The notes under the pieces: model-generated
Databases searched by the model: none
Seen by the model: the letters and a program-made list of their open reading frames with translations, nothing else
Told to the model about the DNA's origin: nothing
Translations under genes and position numbers: made by a program
Assembly (NCBI GenBank): GCA_035515475.1
Contig: DATJBF010000065.1
Coordinates: 1-30,577 of the forward strand
Reading direction: 5' to 3'
DNA length: 30,577 nucleotides
Source of the DNA: DATJBF01 sp035515475
GTDB taxonomy: Bacteria > Verrucomicrobiota > Verrucomicrobiia > Palsa-1439
Shown here: positions 16,159 to 23,817 of the stretch, piece after piece
Numbering within the stretch: the first letter of the stretch is position 1
Layout: every line of letters starts with the position of its first letter

Positions 16159-16980
16159 CTAGCGCCCGGCGGCTGGCCGCGGCGTCGCGCGGCGGCCCCG
16201 CTGCCGGTGCTTGGCTGATTCCCATAACGCGTCGAGTTCTTCCAGCGTGCAGTCTTCGAGTCGCCGGCCGCTGGCGTGAACGGCTTTCTCAATCTCCTGG
16301 AACCGCTTCGCGAACTTGGCAACCGTCCGGTTGAGTAGTTCCTCCGCTTGCAGGTTCTCAAACCGGGCGAGATTCACCGCCGCGAACAACAAGTCCCCAA
16401 GTTCTTCCTCGAATTGACGCCGATTCCCCGAAGCGAGCGCCCCTTTCAACTCGCGAAGTTCCTCTTCCACCTTGCGCACAACGTCGTCCACCCGCTTCCA
16501 ATCGAACCCGACGCGGGCGACCTTGCGTTGTACCTTGTCGGCCTTGAGCAGCGCGGGAAGGTGTTTGGGCAGGTCTTCCAGGTGCACAATGCTTCGCGCC
16601 TTCTTCTCGGATTTCTTGATCGCCTCCCATTGACTGAGGACCTCGGCGCTGTTGCGGACGGTCTTTGAACCGAACACGTGTGGGTGGCGGCGCACCAGCT
16701 TCTCGCTAATGGATTTGGCCACCCCGTCGAAATCGAACTGGCGGGATTCGCTCGCCATTTGCGCGTGGAAGACGATTTGCAGGAGCAGATCGCCCAGTTC
16801 GTCCTTGAACTCGTCCATCTTGCCAGCGTCCAACGCGTCCAGCGCCTCGTAGCATTCCTCAATCAGGTTGTGGCGGATGGATTGATGGGTTTGCTCGCGG
16901 TCCCACGGACAACCACCCGGTCCCCGCAGGCGCGCCATGATGTCGAGCAACCGCGCCATGTTCTTGGTTTGAGTTGCCAT
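16159..16980 (-). CDS. mazG: Nucleoside triphosphate pyrophosphohydrolase MazG
   Basis: All-alpha NTP pyrophosphohydrolase that cleaves (d)NTPs to the monophosphate, thought to clean the nucleotide pool and lower ppGpp signalling. The 273-residue protein has both tandem MazG repeats. Repeat 1 has LRGPGGCPWDREQTH (18-32), EECYE (41-45) and DELGDLLLQ (60-68). Repeat 2 has EEELGDLLFAAVNLAR. The Glu/Asp metal-binding sets are intact in both. The C-terminus ends in a basic tail (RQRGRRATPRPAAGR). It diverges from elbB across a 35-bp gap and ends one base from the metallothionein stop, so there is no room for a separate terminator. Confidence 0.94.
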   Translation of the reverse strand: MATQTKNMARLLDIMARLRGPGGCPWDREQTHQSIRHNLIEECYEALDALDAGKMDEFKDELGDLLLQIVFHAQMASESRQFDFDGVAKSISEKLVRRHPHVFGSKTVRNSAEVLSQWEAIKKSEKKARSIVHLEDLPKHLPALLKADKVQRKVARVGFDWKRVDDVVRKVEEELRELKGALASGNRRQFEEELGDLLFAAVNLARFENLQAEELLNRTVAKFAKRFQEIEKAVHASGRRLEDCTLEELDALWESAKHRQRGRRATPRPAAGR

Positions 16981-16997
16981 GCTGAGCGCGCTACAAT
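16969..16997 (+). promoter_or_regulatory. Probable promoter of elbB
   Basis: TTGAGT at 16969-16974, 17-bp spacer, TACAAT at 16992-16997. The -35 overlaps the first codons of the divergent mazG. The leader to the ATG at 17016 would be about 10-14 nt and consist almost only of the ribosome site ggagg. Confidence 0.5.
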
Positions 16998-17015
16998 ACG
17001 GGGCCGGAGGTAACT

Positions 17016-17675
17016 ATGGCAAAGAAAATTGGGGTTGTGTTGTCAGGTTGCGGGGTCATGGATGGTTCGGAAATCCATGAATCGGTGCTCACGCTGCTGG
17101 CCATCGACCGCGCCGGGGCGGAGGCCGTATGCCTGGCGCCCAATATCCGCCAGCGTCACGTCGTCAATCACCTTACCGGCGAACAATCCAAGGGCGAAGT
17201 CCGCAACGTACTGGTTGAGTCCGCCCGCATCGCCCGCGGCAAGATCCATGACGTCGTCGACGTGAAAGCAAGTGATATCGACGCCCTGATTTTTCCCGGT
17301 GGCTTCGGCGCCGCCAAAAACCTTTGCGATTACGCTTTCAACGGACCAAATTGCTCGGTGAATCCTGAGGTCGCACGCCTGGCGACCGAAGTCCATGCGG
17401 CAGAGAAACCCATTGGCATGGTTTGTATCGCGCCCGTGATCGGCGCGAAGCTATTCGGTCCGGACCAGGCGCAAATCACCATCGGAACCGACAAGAACAC
17501 CGCCAAAGACATCGAGAAGATGGGGGCAAAACACGTTGCCTGTCCCGTCTCGGAATTCGTTGTGGACAAGAAGCGAAAACTCGTCAGCACCCCCGCTTAC
17601 ATGCTCGCGAACAGCATCAAAGAAGCTGCGGAAGGGATTGAGAAGCTCGTGCGGGCCGTCATCGACCTCGCCTAG
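17016..17675 (+). CDS. elbB: ElbB/ES1-family glyoxalase-like protein
   Basis: DJ-1/PfpI-superfamily class I glutamine-amidotransferase-like protein of 219 residues, named in E. coli as isoprenoid-linked glyoxalase ElbB and related to mitochondrial ES1. Motifs: VLSGCGVMDGSEIHES (8-23), FPGGFGAAKNLCDYAF (93-108) and the nucleophile-elbow C137 in GMVCIAPV. Full length, with a strong ggaggt ribosome site 5 bp before the ATG. It is divergent from mazG. Physiological reaction is uncertain; glyoxalase activity is known for the family. Confidence 0.92.
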   Translation: MAKKIGVVLSGCGVMDGSEIHESVLTLLAIDRAGAEAVCLAPNIRQRHVVNHLTGEQSKGEVRNVLVESARIARGKIHDVVDVKASDIDALIFPGGFGAAKNLCDYAFNGPNCSVNPEVARLATEVHAAEKPIGMVCIAPVIGAKLFGPDQAQITIGTDKNTAKDIEKMGAKHVACPVSEFVVDKKRKLVSTPAYMLANSIKEAAEGIEKLVRAVIDLA

Positions 17676-17756
17676 CGCGAGTCGTCCGTTGCCTCACGGC
17701 TCAGTTTGGCGACTGAACCGACGACGCCTGAAACGCTTGCGTCGGTGACAGAGTGG

Positions 17757-17799
17757 CAAAACAAAGCGCGAGCACGGCGACTAATCGCCTTGCTCGCGC
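17757..17799 (-). terminator. Rho-independent terminator of the small coiled-coil gene
   Basis: gcgcgagca at 17766-17774 pairs with tgctcgcgc at 17791-17799, and ggcga 17776-17780 with tcgcc 17785-17789, around a ctaa loop with one mismatch. On the minus strand the hairpin is followed at once by tttgtttt, and it lies about 26 nt beyond the stop at 17825. The plus strand has no T-run after the stem, so the terminator points leftward. Confidence 0.7.
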
Positions 17800-17824
17800 G
17801 AATTAGCTACTGGCCTGTCGTACT

Positions 17825-18157
17825 TTACGCGCGCGAACGACTTCCACTTGGAAAGGCCAGAACTTTCTCTTCTTCCTCTGTAAGTGCTGTTTCCCTTAAC
17901 GGAGCAGCCCGCTCCCTCCGCCGCAACTCCCAGAGTCGCTCCAATTCTGCCTCCAAGGAAGCGATCCGGTGTGTGCCGACCGTCGGAAAGTCATCTCCCG
18001 CGTTGGCGAGTCTGCTGCGCAAGATCTGCAGTTCATCAGTCACTTGCGCGATTTTCTCCAGCAAACTCGGCTCCTTCACGGGTCGAGACACCCGTGCCAG
18101 CCGCCGAAGTGGAGATGACCGACGGATTTTCTTTGTTATTCTCTGACGGGTTTTCAT
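17825..18157 (-). CDS. Small coiled-coil protein, DUF2630-like
   Basis: About 110 residues from ATG at 18157 (an ATG at 18190 in the same frame would add 11 residues; no strong ribosome site separates them). A basic N-terminus (KTRQRITKKIRRSSPLRRLARV) precedes a helical region (SLLEKIAQVTDELQILRSRL) and IASLEAELERLWELRRRERA, which resembles the LDQCWDLLRQRRA signature of DUF2630 family proteins. The tail is acidic then basic (LTEEEEKVLAFPSGSRSRA). Function unknown. A dedicated terminator follows the stop, which supports expression as its own unit. Confidence 0.58.
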   Translation of the reverse strand: MKTRQRITKKIRRSSPLRRLARVSRPVKEPSLLEKIAQVTDELQILRSRLANAGDDFPTVGTHRIASLEAELERLWELRRRERAAPLRETALTEEEEKVLAFPSGSRSRA

Positions 18158-18322
18158 TCGTTTTCGCACATGTGACACCCTGCTTATCATAGGCGTTCAA
18201 TGGAAAACAAGCTATTTTCGAGCGGATTTGTAGGATTTTATACGCAACACGCATAGTACAAGCATGTTGCGACTTGCGAGATGGATCGCCCGTTCCCGGA
18301 CCGGGCTGGGTTACCACCCGCG

Positions 18323-18919
18323 TCAAGTCGAAGGTAAATCGATCCGATGGCTTAGAAGAGTTTCATGGTCAAATACAAAAAACCCGCGAAACGCCCTGCG
18401 AGCCAGCAACAACGGCAGCCAATACGGGTCATCCTGCCACATCCCGTCGTACGGGATCCTGTCGAGTTTTGCCCAGAAGGGCTTCGCTTCAGGCGTCTCG
18501 CGCAGCTCGCCTTCAAGTCCGCTGGCGGCAAACACCGCGACGTGCAGTTTATATCCGTCGAGAAACTCGAAGAAAAGCTCGCCCACTTGCTCCACGCCAG
18601 TAGGCGTGACACCGATTTCCTCCTGGGTCTCGCGGATCGCCGACGCCCGGGCCGTCTCATTCTTCTCGATCCTCCCGCCCGGCCCATTGATTTTCCCCGC
18701 GCCCAGCCCTCGCTTCTTGCGAATCAGCAGAATCTGTCCGTCGCACATGATGAAGCACAGGGTGGCATACTCCGTCGGCTTCCACGTTGCCCAATCGATG
18801 CTTGCTACACTCAGGTTTTTTCCGGCCACAACCTTATTATTACCTGATTGCCACCGCTTTGACAACATCCTCGGGCCCGCCAGATGAACTTGACGCCGCT
18901 TGGAGACTGACGGCATCAT
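18323..18919 (-). CDS. NUDIX hydrolase, MutT/MTH1-like
   Basis: Hydrolyses a nucleoside diphosphate linked to X; the likely role is cleaning oxidised purine nucleotides such as 8-oxo-dGTP. The NUDIX box is perfect: G82-x5-E88-x7-R96-E97-T-Q-E100-E101-I-G103-V. The stretch before it (CFIMCDGQILLIRKKRGLGAGKINGPGG) is characteristic of the MTH1/MutT-like 8-oxo-dGTPase group. The 198-residue frame is longer than usual at the N-terminus; ATG at 18868 (MLSKRWQSG) may be the real start, giving about 181 residues. A GC-rich palindrome (ctcccgcgggag) lies just upstream of the first ATG. Single minus-strand gene, divergent from the zf-TFIIB gene by 27 bp. Confidence 0.87.
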   Translation of the reverse strand: MMPSVSKRRQVHLAGPRMLSKRWQSGNNKVVAGKNLSVASIDWATWKPTEYATLCFIMCDGQILLIRKKRGLGAGKINGPGGRIEKNETARASAIRETQEEIGVTPTGVEQVGELFFEFLDGYKLHVAVFAASGLEGELRETPEAKPFWAKLDRIPYDGMWQDDPYWLPLLLARRAFRGFFVFDHETLLSHRIDLPST

Positions 18920-18946
18920 CTCCCGCGGGAGGGATCAAGCGATCTA

Positions 18947-19366
18947 ATGGTTCGAGTTTGCCCAAAGTGCGACATCCCGCTTTTCATCCTGCATTTCAAG
19001 GAGATCGAAGTCGATTCTTGTGACCGGTGCCGCGGGTTGTGGCTGGATGCAGGCGAACTCGAAGCGCTCTTGGAACGCACGGGTGCAAGAGCCGACGATC
19101 CCCTCCTCCGCTTCCAACAGCAGCGCGGCGTCTTGCCCAATGGCCGCCCGCACCTCTGCCCGCGCTGTGACCAGCCGTTGCGGGAAATCCAAGTGGAACA
19201 CGCTGGCTCGGCGACCCTGACCCTCGACAAATGCCCCCGGGGCCACGGTCTGTGGTTTGACGCGGACGAATTGCAGCGGCTTCTCTCGATGTTCCCGCCC
19301 GAAAGCGGGGCACGGAAGACCATCGATCACTTGAATGAACTCTTCGGTATGAAATCAAAACCGTGA
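18947..19366 (+). CDS. Double zf-TFIIB zinc-ribbon protein
   Basis: 139 residues made of two treble-clef/zf-TFIIB-type ribbons. First: CPKC at 5-8 with CDRCRGLWLDAGEL at 25-38. Second: CPRC at 71-74 with CPRGHGLWFDADEL at 96-109, where the last ligand pair is C96 and H100. The GLWLDxGEL tail after each ribbon is the family hallmark. Such proteins bind zinc and are of unknown function, sometimes linked to proteolysis or membrane proteins. The stop is 17 bp before lemA, and the downstream M48 protease also ends in zinc ribbons, so the three genes probably work together. Confidence 0.86.
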   Translation: MVRVCPKCDIPLFILHFKEIEVDSCDRCRGLWLDAGELEALLERTGARADDPLLRFQQQRGVLPNGRPHLCPRCDQPLREIQVEHAGSATLTLDKCPRGHGLWFDADELQRLLSMFPPESGARKTIDHLNELFGMKSKP

Positions 19367-19383
19367 ACTAAGGAGGCAACGAC

Positions 19384-19947
19384 ATGGGCCTTGGAATAAT
19401 CGCATTGATTCTGGTGGCATTGGCCGCCGTTGTGTTGCTGTGGGTGGCGGGAGCCTATAACGGCCTCGTCCGACTCCGCAATCAGGTGGAGAACGCCTGG
19501 GCGCAAATCGACGTGCAACTCAAACGGCGGCACGACCTGATCCCGAATCTGGTCGAAACCGTCAAGGGCTACGCCCAACACGAACGCGAGACGTTCGAGA
19601 AGGTCGTCCAAGCCCGCAACATGGCCATGAACGCCAAGACCGTCGGCGAACGCGCCGAGGCCGAGAATGTATTGACGGGCGCGCTCAAGTCGCTGTTCGC
19701 GGTCGCCGAGGCGTATCCCGATCTGAAGGCGAACCAGAACTTTCTGCGGCTACAGGAGGAGCTTACCTCGACCGAAAACAAGATCGCTTTCGCGCGTCAG
19801 TTCTACAACGACTCGGTCATGACCTACAACGTGCGCATCGAGATCTTCCCGGTAAACTTCATTGCCACGACGTTCCACTTCGGGCACCGCGATCTGTTCG
19901 AGGTCAAACCGGAAGCCGAACGCGAGGCGCCGCAGGTAAAGTTTTGA
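19384..19947 (+). CDS. lemA: LemA family protein
   Basis: 187-residue protein with an N-terminal membrane anchor (residues 4-23, GIIALILVALAAVVLLWV) and a helical LemA domain: AYNGLVRLRNQVENAWAQIDVQLKRRHDLIPNLVETVKGY, followed by ARNMAMNAKT and the end FPVNFIATTFHFGHRDLFEV. LemA proteins form long helical bundles, and the gene commonly sits beside htpX-like M48 proteases, as here. Excellent aaggagg ribosome site 9 bp before the ATG. Function in bacteria is unclear; a link to membrane protein quality control is inferred from the neighbour. Confidence 0.93.
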   Translation: MGLGIIALILVALAAVVLLWVAGAYNGLVRLRNQVENAWAQIDVQLKRRHDLIPNLVETVKGYAQHERETFEKVVQARNMAMNAKTVGERAEAENVLTGALKSLFAVAEAYPDLKANQNFLRLQEELTSTENKIAFARQFYNDSVMTYNVRIEIFPVNFIATTFHFGHRDLFEVKPEAEREAPQVKF

Positions 19948-19971
19948 AATACAACGGGGTACGGGAGTGAG

Positions 19972-20040
19972 GGAGTAATGGAGGATTGCTGAACATCGCT
20001 GACGTCCCAGCACTCCAGCGCTCCATCACATCATTACTCC
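19972..20040. repeat. Inverted repeat and CTCC-rich spacer between lemA and the M48 gene
   Basis: ggagtaatg at 19972-19980 is the exact inverse of cattactcc at 20032-20040, with a CTCC-rich stretch between (cactccagcgctccatc). It looks like a small intergenic repeat and may form a hairpin between the two genes. Confidence 0.45.
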
Positions 20041-20054
20041 ATCCCCTTTCGCCC

Positions 20055-21440
20055 ATGTGGGAGCAAATCGCAGCCAATCGCCGTCGTTCCGCAGTGCTCG
20101 TTGCGGGAATGGCGTTGATTCTCGCGCTCGTCGGCTATGCGGGCGGGGAACTGCTCGCCGGTCCGGGAGCCGGCGGCTTGGGATTGTTGGTCGCCCTCGT
20201 GGTCTGGGGTGGTATGATGATCGCGTATTTCACCAGCGCCGAAGACATCCTCATGCACGGCGCCTACGCCCGCGAGCTCAAGCGCGAGGACAGCCCCCAG
20301 TTGTTCAACATCGTCGAGGAGATGTGCCTGGCCTCTGGGCTCGGGTTTACGCCGCGGATCTACCTGATCGACGATCCGGCGCCGAACGCCTTCGCCGTCG
20401 GCCGCAAACCGGACAGCAGCGCCATTACCGTCACCACCGGCCTGATGTACCGGCTCAACCGCGACGAACTGGAGGGCGTCATTGGCCACGAAGTGGGCCA
20501 TCTGAAGAACCGGGACGTGGAATTCATGACGCTGGCGGCAGTCATGCTCGGGTCAATCGTCATCCTTTCCGAAATCGTCCGCCGCTCGCTTTGGTATGGC
20601 GGACGCGGGCGCAGCCGTTCGGACTCCCGCGGTGGCGGTGAAGCGCAAGCGATCATTGTGCTGGTTGGCTTGGTGTTCGCAATTCTTGGCCCGATCATGG
20701 CCCAACTCCTCTACTTCGCCTGCTCCCGCAAACGCGAATACCTCGCCGACGCCAGCTCCGCGCAATTCACGCGTTACCCCGAGGGCCTCGCCGCCGCGCT
20801 CGAGAAGATTTCCCAAGCTCACGTGCCGCTCAGTTTCGCCAGCCAAGCCACCGCTCCCATGTTTATCGTCAACCCGCTCTCTGCCGCTGGGGATGAGCCC
20901 GACAGCGTGTTCGCCTCGCACCCGCCCACCCGGGAACGGATTCGCATCCTGCGCGGCATGACCGGCGCGTCGTTCGCCGACTACGAGGCTGCCTACCGCC
21001 GCGCCAAGGGCGGCTCGTTGATCGGCACCGGCACGTTGCACTCGGCGACGCCCCAAAACATCCGCGCTCCGTCGACCGAGGGACCGATTCAAACCCGGCA
21101 AGACACGCACCACTTGGCGCACCGCTCATTTGGCTACCTGCGGCTTCACTGTAACTGCGGCCTGGACATTTCGGTCCCTGAAGGTTACGAACAGGACACC
21201 ATCCGTTGCGTCCGCTGCGGGAGCATATTGACGATCCCCGCGGCCGAAACCGCCGCGCCGCCGCCTGCCGCCGCAGGCCAGACACCCGCCCCGCCGCTGA
21301 TCCCGCTGCAGTACAAGCGGACGGGCACAGGCTGGGAATCCTTCCGGTGCGCCTGCGGCCGCACGATCCAGCTCAGCCCCGCCTTCACCGCACCACAGAT
21401 CCGCTGCAGCGCCTGCGGACGTACGATCAACGTGACATGA
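20055..21440 (+). CDS. HtpX-like M48 metalloprotease fused to two C-terminal zinc ribbons
   Basis: Membrane zinc protease of the HtpX/M48 family, 461 residues from ATG at 20055. Two N-terminal membrane helices (about 14-34 and 40-60), the HEVGH zinc site (H145, E146, H149) and the third ligand E228 in KREYLADASS are present, followed by SHPPTRERI, typical of M48. Residues 196-221 form another hydrophobic hairpin. Beyond residue 360 are two cysteine ribbons not part of HtpX: C366/C368...C385/C388 and C432/C434...C451/C454, joined by a Pro/Ala linker. The frame opens at a TTG (19986), but that lies in the intergenic repeat. The stop overlaps the next ATG (ATGA). Likely degrades damaged membrane proteins with LemA. 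Confidence 0.87.
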   Translation: MWEQIAANRRRSAVLVAGMALILALVGYAGGELLAGPGAGGLGLLVALVVWGGMMIAYFTSAEDILMHGAYARELKREDSPQLFNIVEEMCLASGLGFTPRIYLIDDPAPNAFAVGRKPDSSAITVTTGLMYRLNRDELEGVIGHEVGHLKNRDVEFMTLAAVMLGSIVILSEIVRRSLWYGGRGRSRSDSRGGGEAQAIIVLVGLVFAILGPIMAQLLYFACSRKREYLADASSAQFTRYPEGLAAALEKISQAHVPLSFASQATAPMFIVNPLSAAGDEPDSVFASHPPTRERIRILRGMTGASFADYEAAYRRAKGGSLIGTGTLHSATPQNIRAPSTEGPIQTRQDTHHLAHRSFGYLRLHCNCGLDISVPEGYEQDTIRCVRCGSILTIPAAETAAPPPAAAGQTPAPPLIPLQYKRTGTGWESFRCACGRTIQLSPAFTAPQIRCSACGRTINVT

Positions 21441-23326
21441 AACCCGTGATGATTTTTGACGGCGACTGCAATTTCTGCCGTCGCTGGATCTCGCGCTGGC
21501 GCCAGGCCACCGGCGACCGCGTCGAGTATGTCGCCTTTCAGGAGCCGGGCCTCTTCGAGCGATTCCCCAATCTGCGACGGGAAGACTGCGAGCAGGCGGT
21601 GCAACTGATTGACGCGGACGGGCGGATTCATTCGGCTGCGGAGGCCGTGTTCCGCACGCTGGCATTCGCTCCGCGCCGGCACTGGACGCTGTGGCTTTAT
21701 CAGGAGGTGCCCGGTGTCAAACCGGTCACGGAATGGTTTTACCGTTATGTTGCCCGGCATCGCACTGGGTTTTCGCATCTGACGCGCTTCTTCTGGGGCC
21801 GGCACGTCGAAGTGCCGACGCATTACCTGACGCGCTGGGTCTTCCTGCGGTTGCTGGGGCTGGTCTACCTGATCGCGTTCGTGTCGCTCGGGACCCAGGT
21901 GGATGGGTTGATCGGCAGCAACGGAATCACACCGGCCGCGGCGTTGATGACGGCGGTGCGAGACGGTTCGCTGGGCCACAACGGCTGGGCCGCCTACTGG
22001 TTGGCGCCCACGCTGTGCTGGTTCAGTTCCAGCAACGCGGCGCTGCACGCCCTGTGCTGGGGCGGCGCGCTGCTGTCGTTACTGGTCATCGTCGGCGTCG
22101 CCACGCCATTGGCGTTGTTCGGCTGCTGGCTCTTCTACCTGTCGCTGTCGGTTGTGTGCGACGTCTTTCTCAGCTTTCAATGGGACATGCTGCTGCTGGA
22201 GACGGGTTTTCTCGCCATCTTCTTCGCCCCGTTCCAACTCGTGCCGCGCCTGGCCCGCGAGTCGCCGCCTTCACGGCTTTGGTTGTGGCTGTTCCGCTGG
22301 CTGTTGTTTCGGCTGATGCTCTCTTCGGGCGTGGTGAAACTCGCCAGCGGCGATCCGCTGTGGCACAACCTCACGGCGCTGACCGTCCACTACGAAACGC
22401 AGCCGTTGCCGACGTGGATTGGTTGGTACGCGCACCAACTGCCGGTATGGTTTCAGAAGACGTCCTGCGCGATCATGTTCGGGGTCGAGTTGGGTGTACC
22501 ATTCCTCGTCTTCGGACCCCGGCGGTCGCGGTTTGTTGCCGCCTGGGTGTTCGTGGCGTTCATGGGCCTGATCGCCCTGACGGGAAATTATTGCTTCTTC
22601 AACCTGCTGACCGCCTTGCTGTGCGTCCTGTTGCTGGATGACGCGGCGTTGCTGGAGTGGTGTCGGGGCAGCCCGTTCGGCAGGATGAAACGCCGTTTGT
22701 CCGACGCTCTGGCCGCTGTGCTTCGCAGAGGCGCAGCCGCGCCCCGTTGGCGTTTTTGGACGACCCTGCCGGTCGCCATCGGCATTCTTCTGGTCTCGGT
22801 GGTGCAGCAATTCCGGGTCTGTCGCCTCCACGTGAGATGGCCCAGGCCGATTCGGATCGCCTACATGGACACCTACCAGTCCATCGCGCCATTCCGCAGC
22901 GTGAACACGTACGGGTTGTTCGCGGTGATGACATCGGTGCGGAACGAAATCATCGTCGAAGGCAGCAACGACGGCCTGACCTGGCGCCCGTACGAGTTTA
23001 GGTACAAGCCGGGTAACCCGTCGGCGCGGCCACGGTTTGTCGAGCCGTTCCAGCCGCGTCTGGACTGGCAGATGTGGTTCGCCGCGCTCGGCGATTACCG
23101 CACCAATCCTTGGTTCATCGATTTCTGCATCCGCCTGCTGCAAGGTTCGCCTCAGGTCCTGGCATTGCTGGGTCAAAATCCGTTTCCCGGCGAGCCGCCA
23201 CGGTACATCCGCGCGATGGTTTACCGGTATCACTTCACAGATTTCGCGACCCGCCGCAAAACGGGCCAGTGGTGGCATCGCGAGTTCATAGGCCCGTATT
23301 GCCCCATCCTTTCTCTGCGGCAGTAG
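21437..23326 (+). CDS. DCC thioredoxin-like (DUF393) / lipase maturation factor fusion
   Basis: A 629-residue membrane protein. Residues 1-125 form a DUF393/DCC thiol-disulfide oxidoreductase-like domain: IFDGDCNFCRRW with C11 and C14. The rest is a lipase maturation factor (LMF1-like) multi-pass protein: RLLGLVYLIAFVSL, WDMLLLETGFLAIFFAP, SSGVVKLASGDPLWHNLTALTVHYETQPLP, and a C-terminal soluble part with FRSVNTYGLFAVMT, EIIVEGSNDGLTW, DWQMWFAALG and NPWFIDFCIRLLQGSP. LMF proteins help fold disulfide-containing secreted proteins, so a covalently joined CxxC domain is biologically sensible. The ATG at 21437 overlaps the M48 stop by four bases; the longer frame to 21206 lies inside the M48 gene. 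Confidence 0.88.
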   Translation: MKPVMIFDGDCNFCRRWISRWRQATGDRVEYVAFQEPGLFERFPNLRREDCEQAVQLIDADGRIHSAAEAVFRTLAFAPRRHWTLWLYQEVPGVKPVTEWFYRYVARHRTGFSHLTRFFWGRHVEVPTHYLTRWVFLRLLGLVYLIAFVSLGTQVDGLIGSNGITPAAALMTAVRDGSLGHNGWAAYWLAPTLCWFSSSNAALHALCWGGALLSLLVIVGVATPLALFGCWLFYLSLSVVCDVFLSFQWDMLLLETGFLAIFFAPFQLVPRLARESPPSRLWLWLFRWLLFRLMLSSGVVKLASGDPLWHNLTALTVHYETQPLPTWIGWYAHQLPVWFQKTSCAIMFGVELGVPFLVFGPRRSRFVAAWVFVAFMGLIALTGNYCFFNLLTALLCVLLLDDAALLEWCRGSPFGRMKRRLSDALAAVLRRGAAAPRWRFWTTLPVAIGILLVSVVQQFRVCRLHVRWPRPIRIAYMDTYQSIAPFRSVNTYGLFAVMTSVRNEIIVEGSNDGLTWRPYEFRYKPGNPSARPRFVEPFQPRLDWQMWFAALGDYRTNPWFIDFCIRLLQGSPQVLALLGQNPFPGEPPRYIRAMVYRYHFTDFATRRKTGQWWHREFIGPYCPILSLRQ

Positions 23327-23336
23327 CGCGGGGCCT

Positions 23337-23504
23337 GTAGCTGCGGCGTACCTGCCCTGAGCGGAGTCGAAGGGAGCCGCGGAAGGGAACCGAAGCTTTC
23401 GCCCGACTCAGGCGGGCAAGCGCTTCGGCTCCAGAGTGCCTTCGTTGTAGCCGCACCCTTCACGGGCGCGCCTCGTACGGGCGTGCGCGCAGGGCCGCAG
23501 CTAC
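23337..23504. repeat. Intergenic palindromic repeat, GTAGCTGCGGC...GCCGCAGCTAC
   Basis: Perfect 11-bp inverted ends at 23337-23347 and 23494-23504. Inside are ccctgagcggagtcgaaggg and a hairpin (ccgaagc...gcttcgg with inner gcccg/cgggc), plus a second GTAGCCGC...GCTAC half at about 23455-23504. The right end overlaps the stop codon of the 66-residue minus-strand gene. Its left 14 bases differ by one base from the repeat at 23758. Confidence 0.6.
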
Positions 23505-23701
23505 GCACCAGACTTTAAGAACTCAAGCGCTTTTTGATAGCTCCGCCGCTCCAGATAATGCCGCAACTCGGCCGGCGCGTCGTCGCCGAGTTGCCGCCGT
23601 AACTCCCCGATGCGAGCCAGTGCAGCCCTAATCTTGCCCGCGTCCCTTGTCGCACTGGCCGACAGGAACGCGGTCAGCGCTTCGCGGAGTTGTTCCTGCA
23701 T
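23501..23701 (-). CDS. Small helical protein, 66 residues, unknown
   Basis: From ATG at 23701 the product is a short helical protein (MQEQLREALTAFLSASATRD ... ALARIGELRRQLG ... LRHYLERRSYQKALEFLKSGA), charged and without membrane or metal motifs. The C-terminal half (HYLERRSYQKALEFL) resembles a short helical hairpin. The frame can be extended to a TTG at 23746, which is less likely. Its stop codon lies in the palindromic repeat. No family recognised; possibly a conserved small PVC protein. Confidence 0.5.
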   Translation of the reverse strand: MQEQLREALTAFLSASATRDAGKIRAALARIGELRRQLGDDAPAELRHYLERRSYQKALEFLKSGA

Positions 23702-23757
23702 GATCGTCACCGTCGGCAGCTTACACTTGAGATAGGCCCCGCGCAATGCGGCAAACT

Positions 23758-23812
23758 GTAGCTGTGGCGTAAGCCGCGGTGGGAACCAAAGCTCACGCTT
23801 CGGTTACACAGC
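23758..23812. repeat. Intergenic repeat related to 23337-23504
   Basis: Begins GTAGCTGTGGCGTA, 13 of 14 identical to the start of the 23337 repeat. gctgtg 23761-23766 pairs with cacagc 23807-23812. It also shares gggaacc(a/g)aagct and cgcttcgg(t) with that repeat, so both belong to one family. Confidence 0.5.
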
Positions 23813-23817
23813 CCAAG

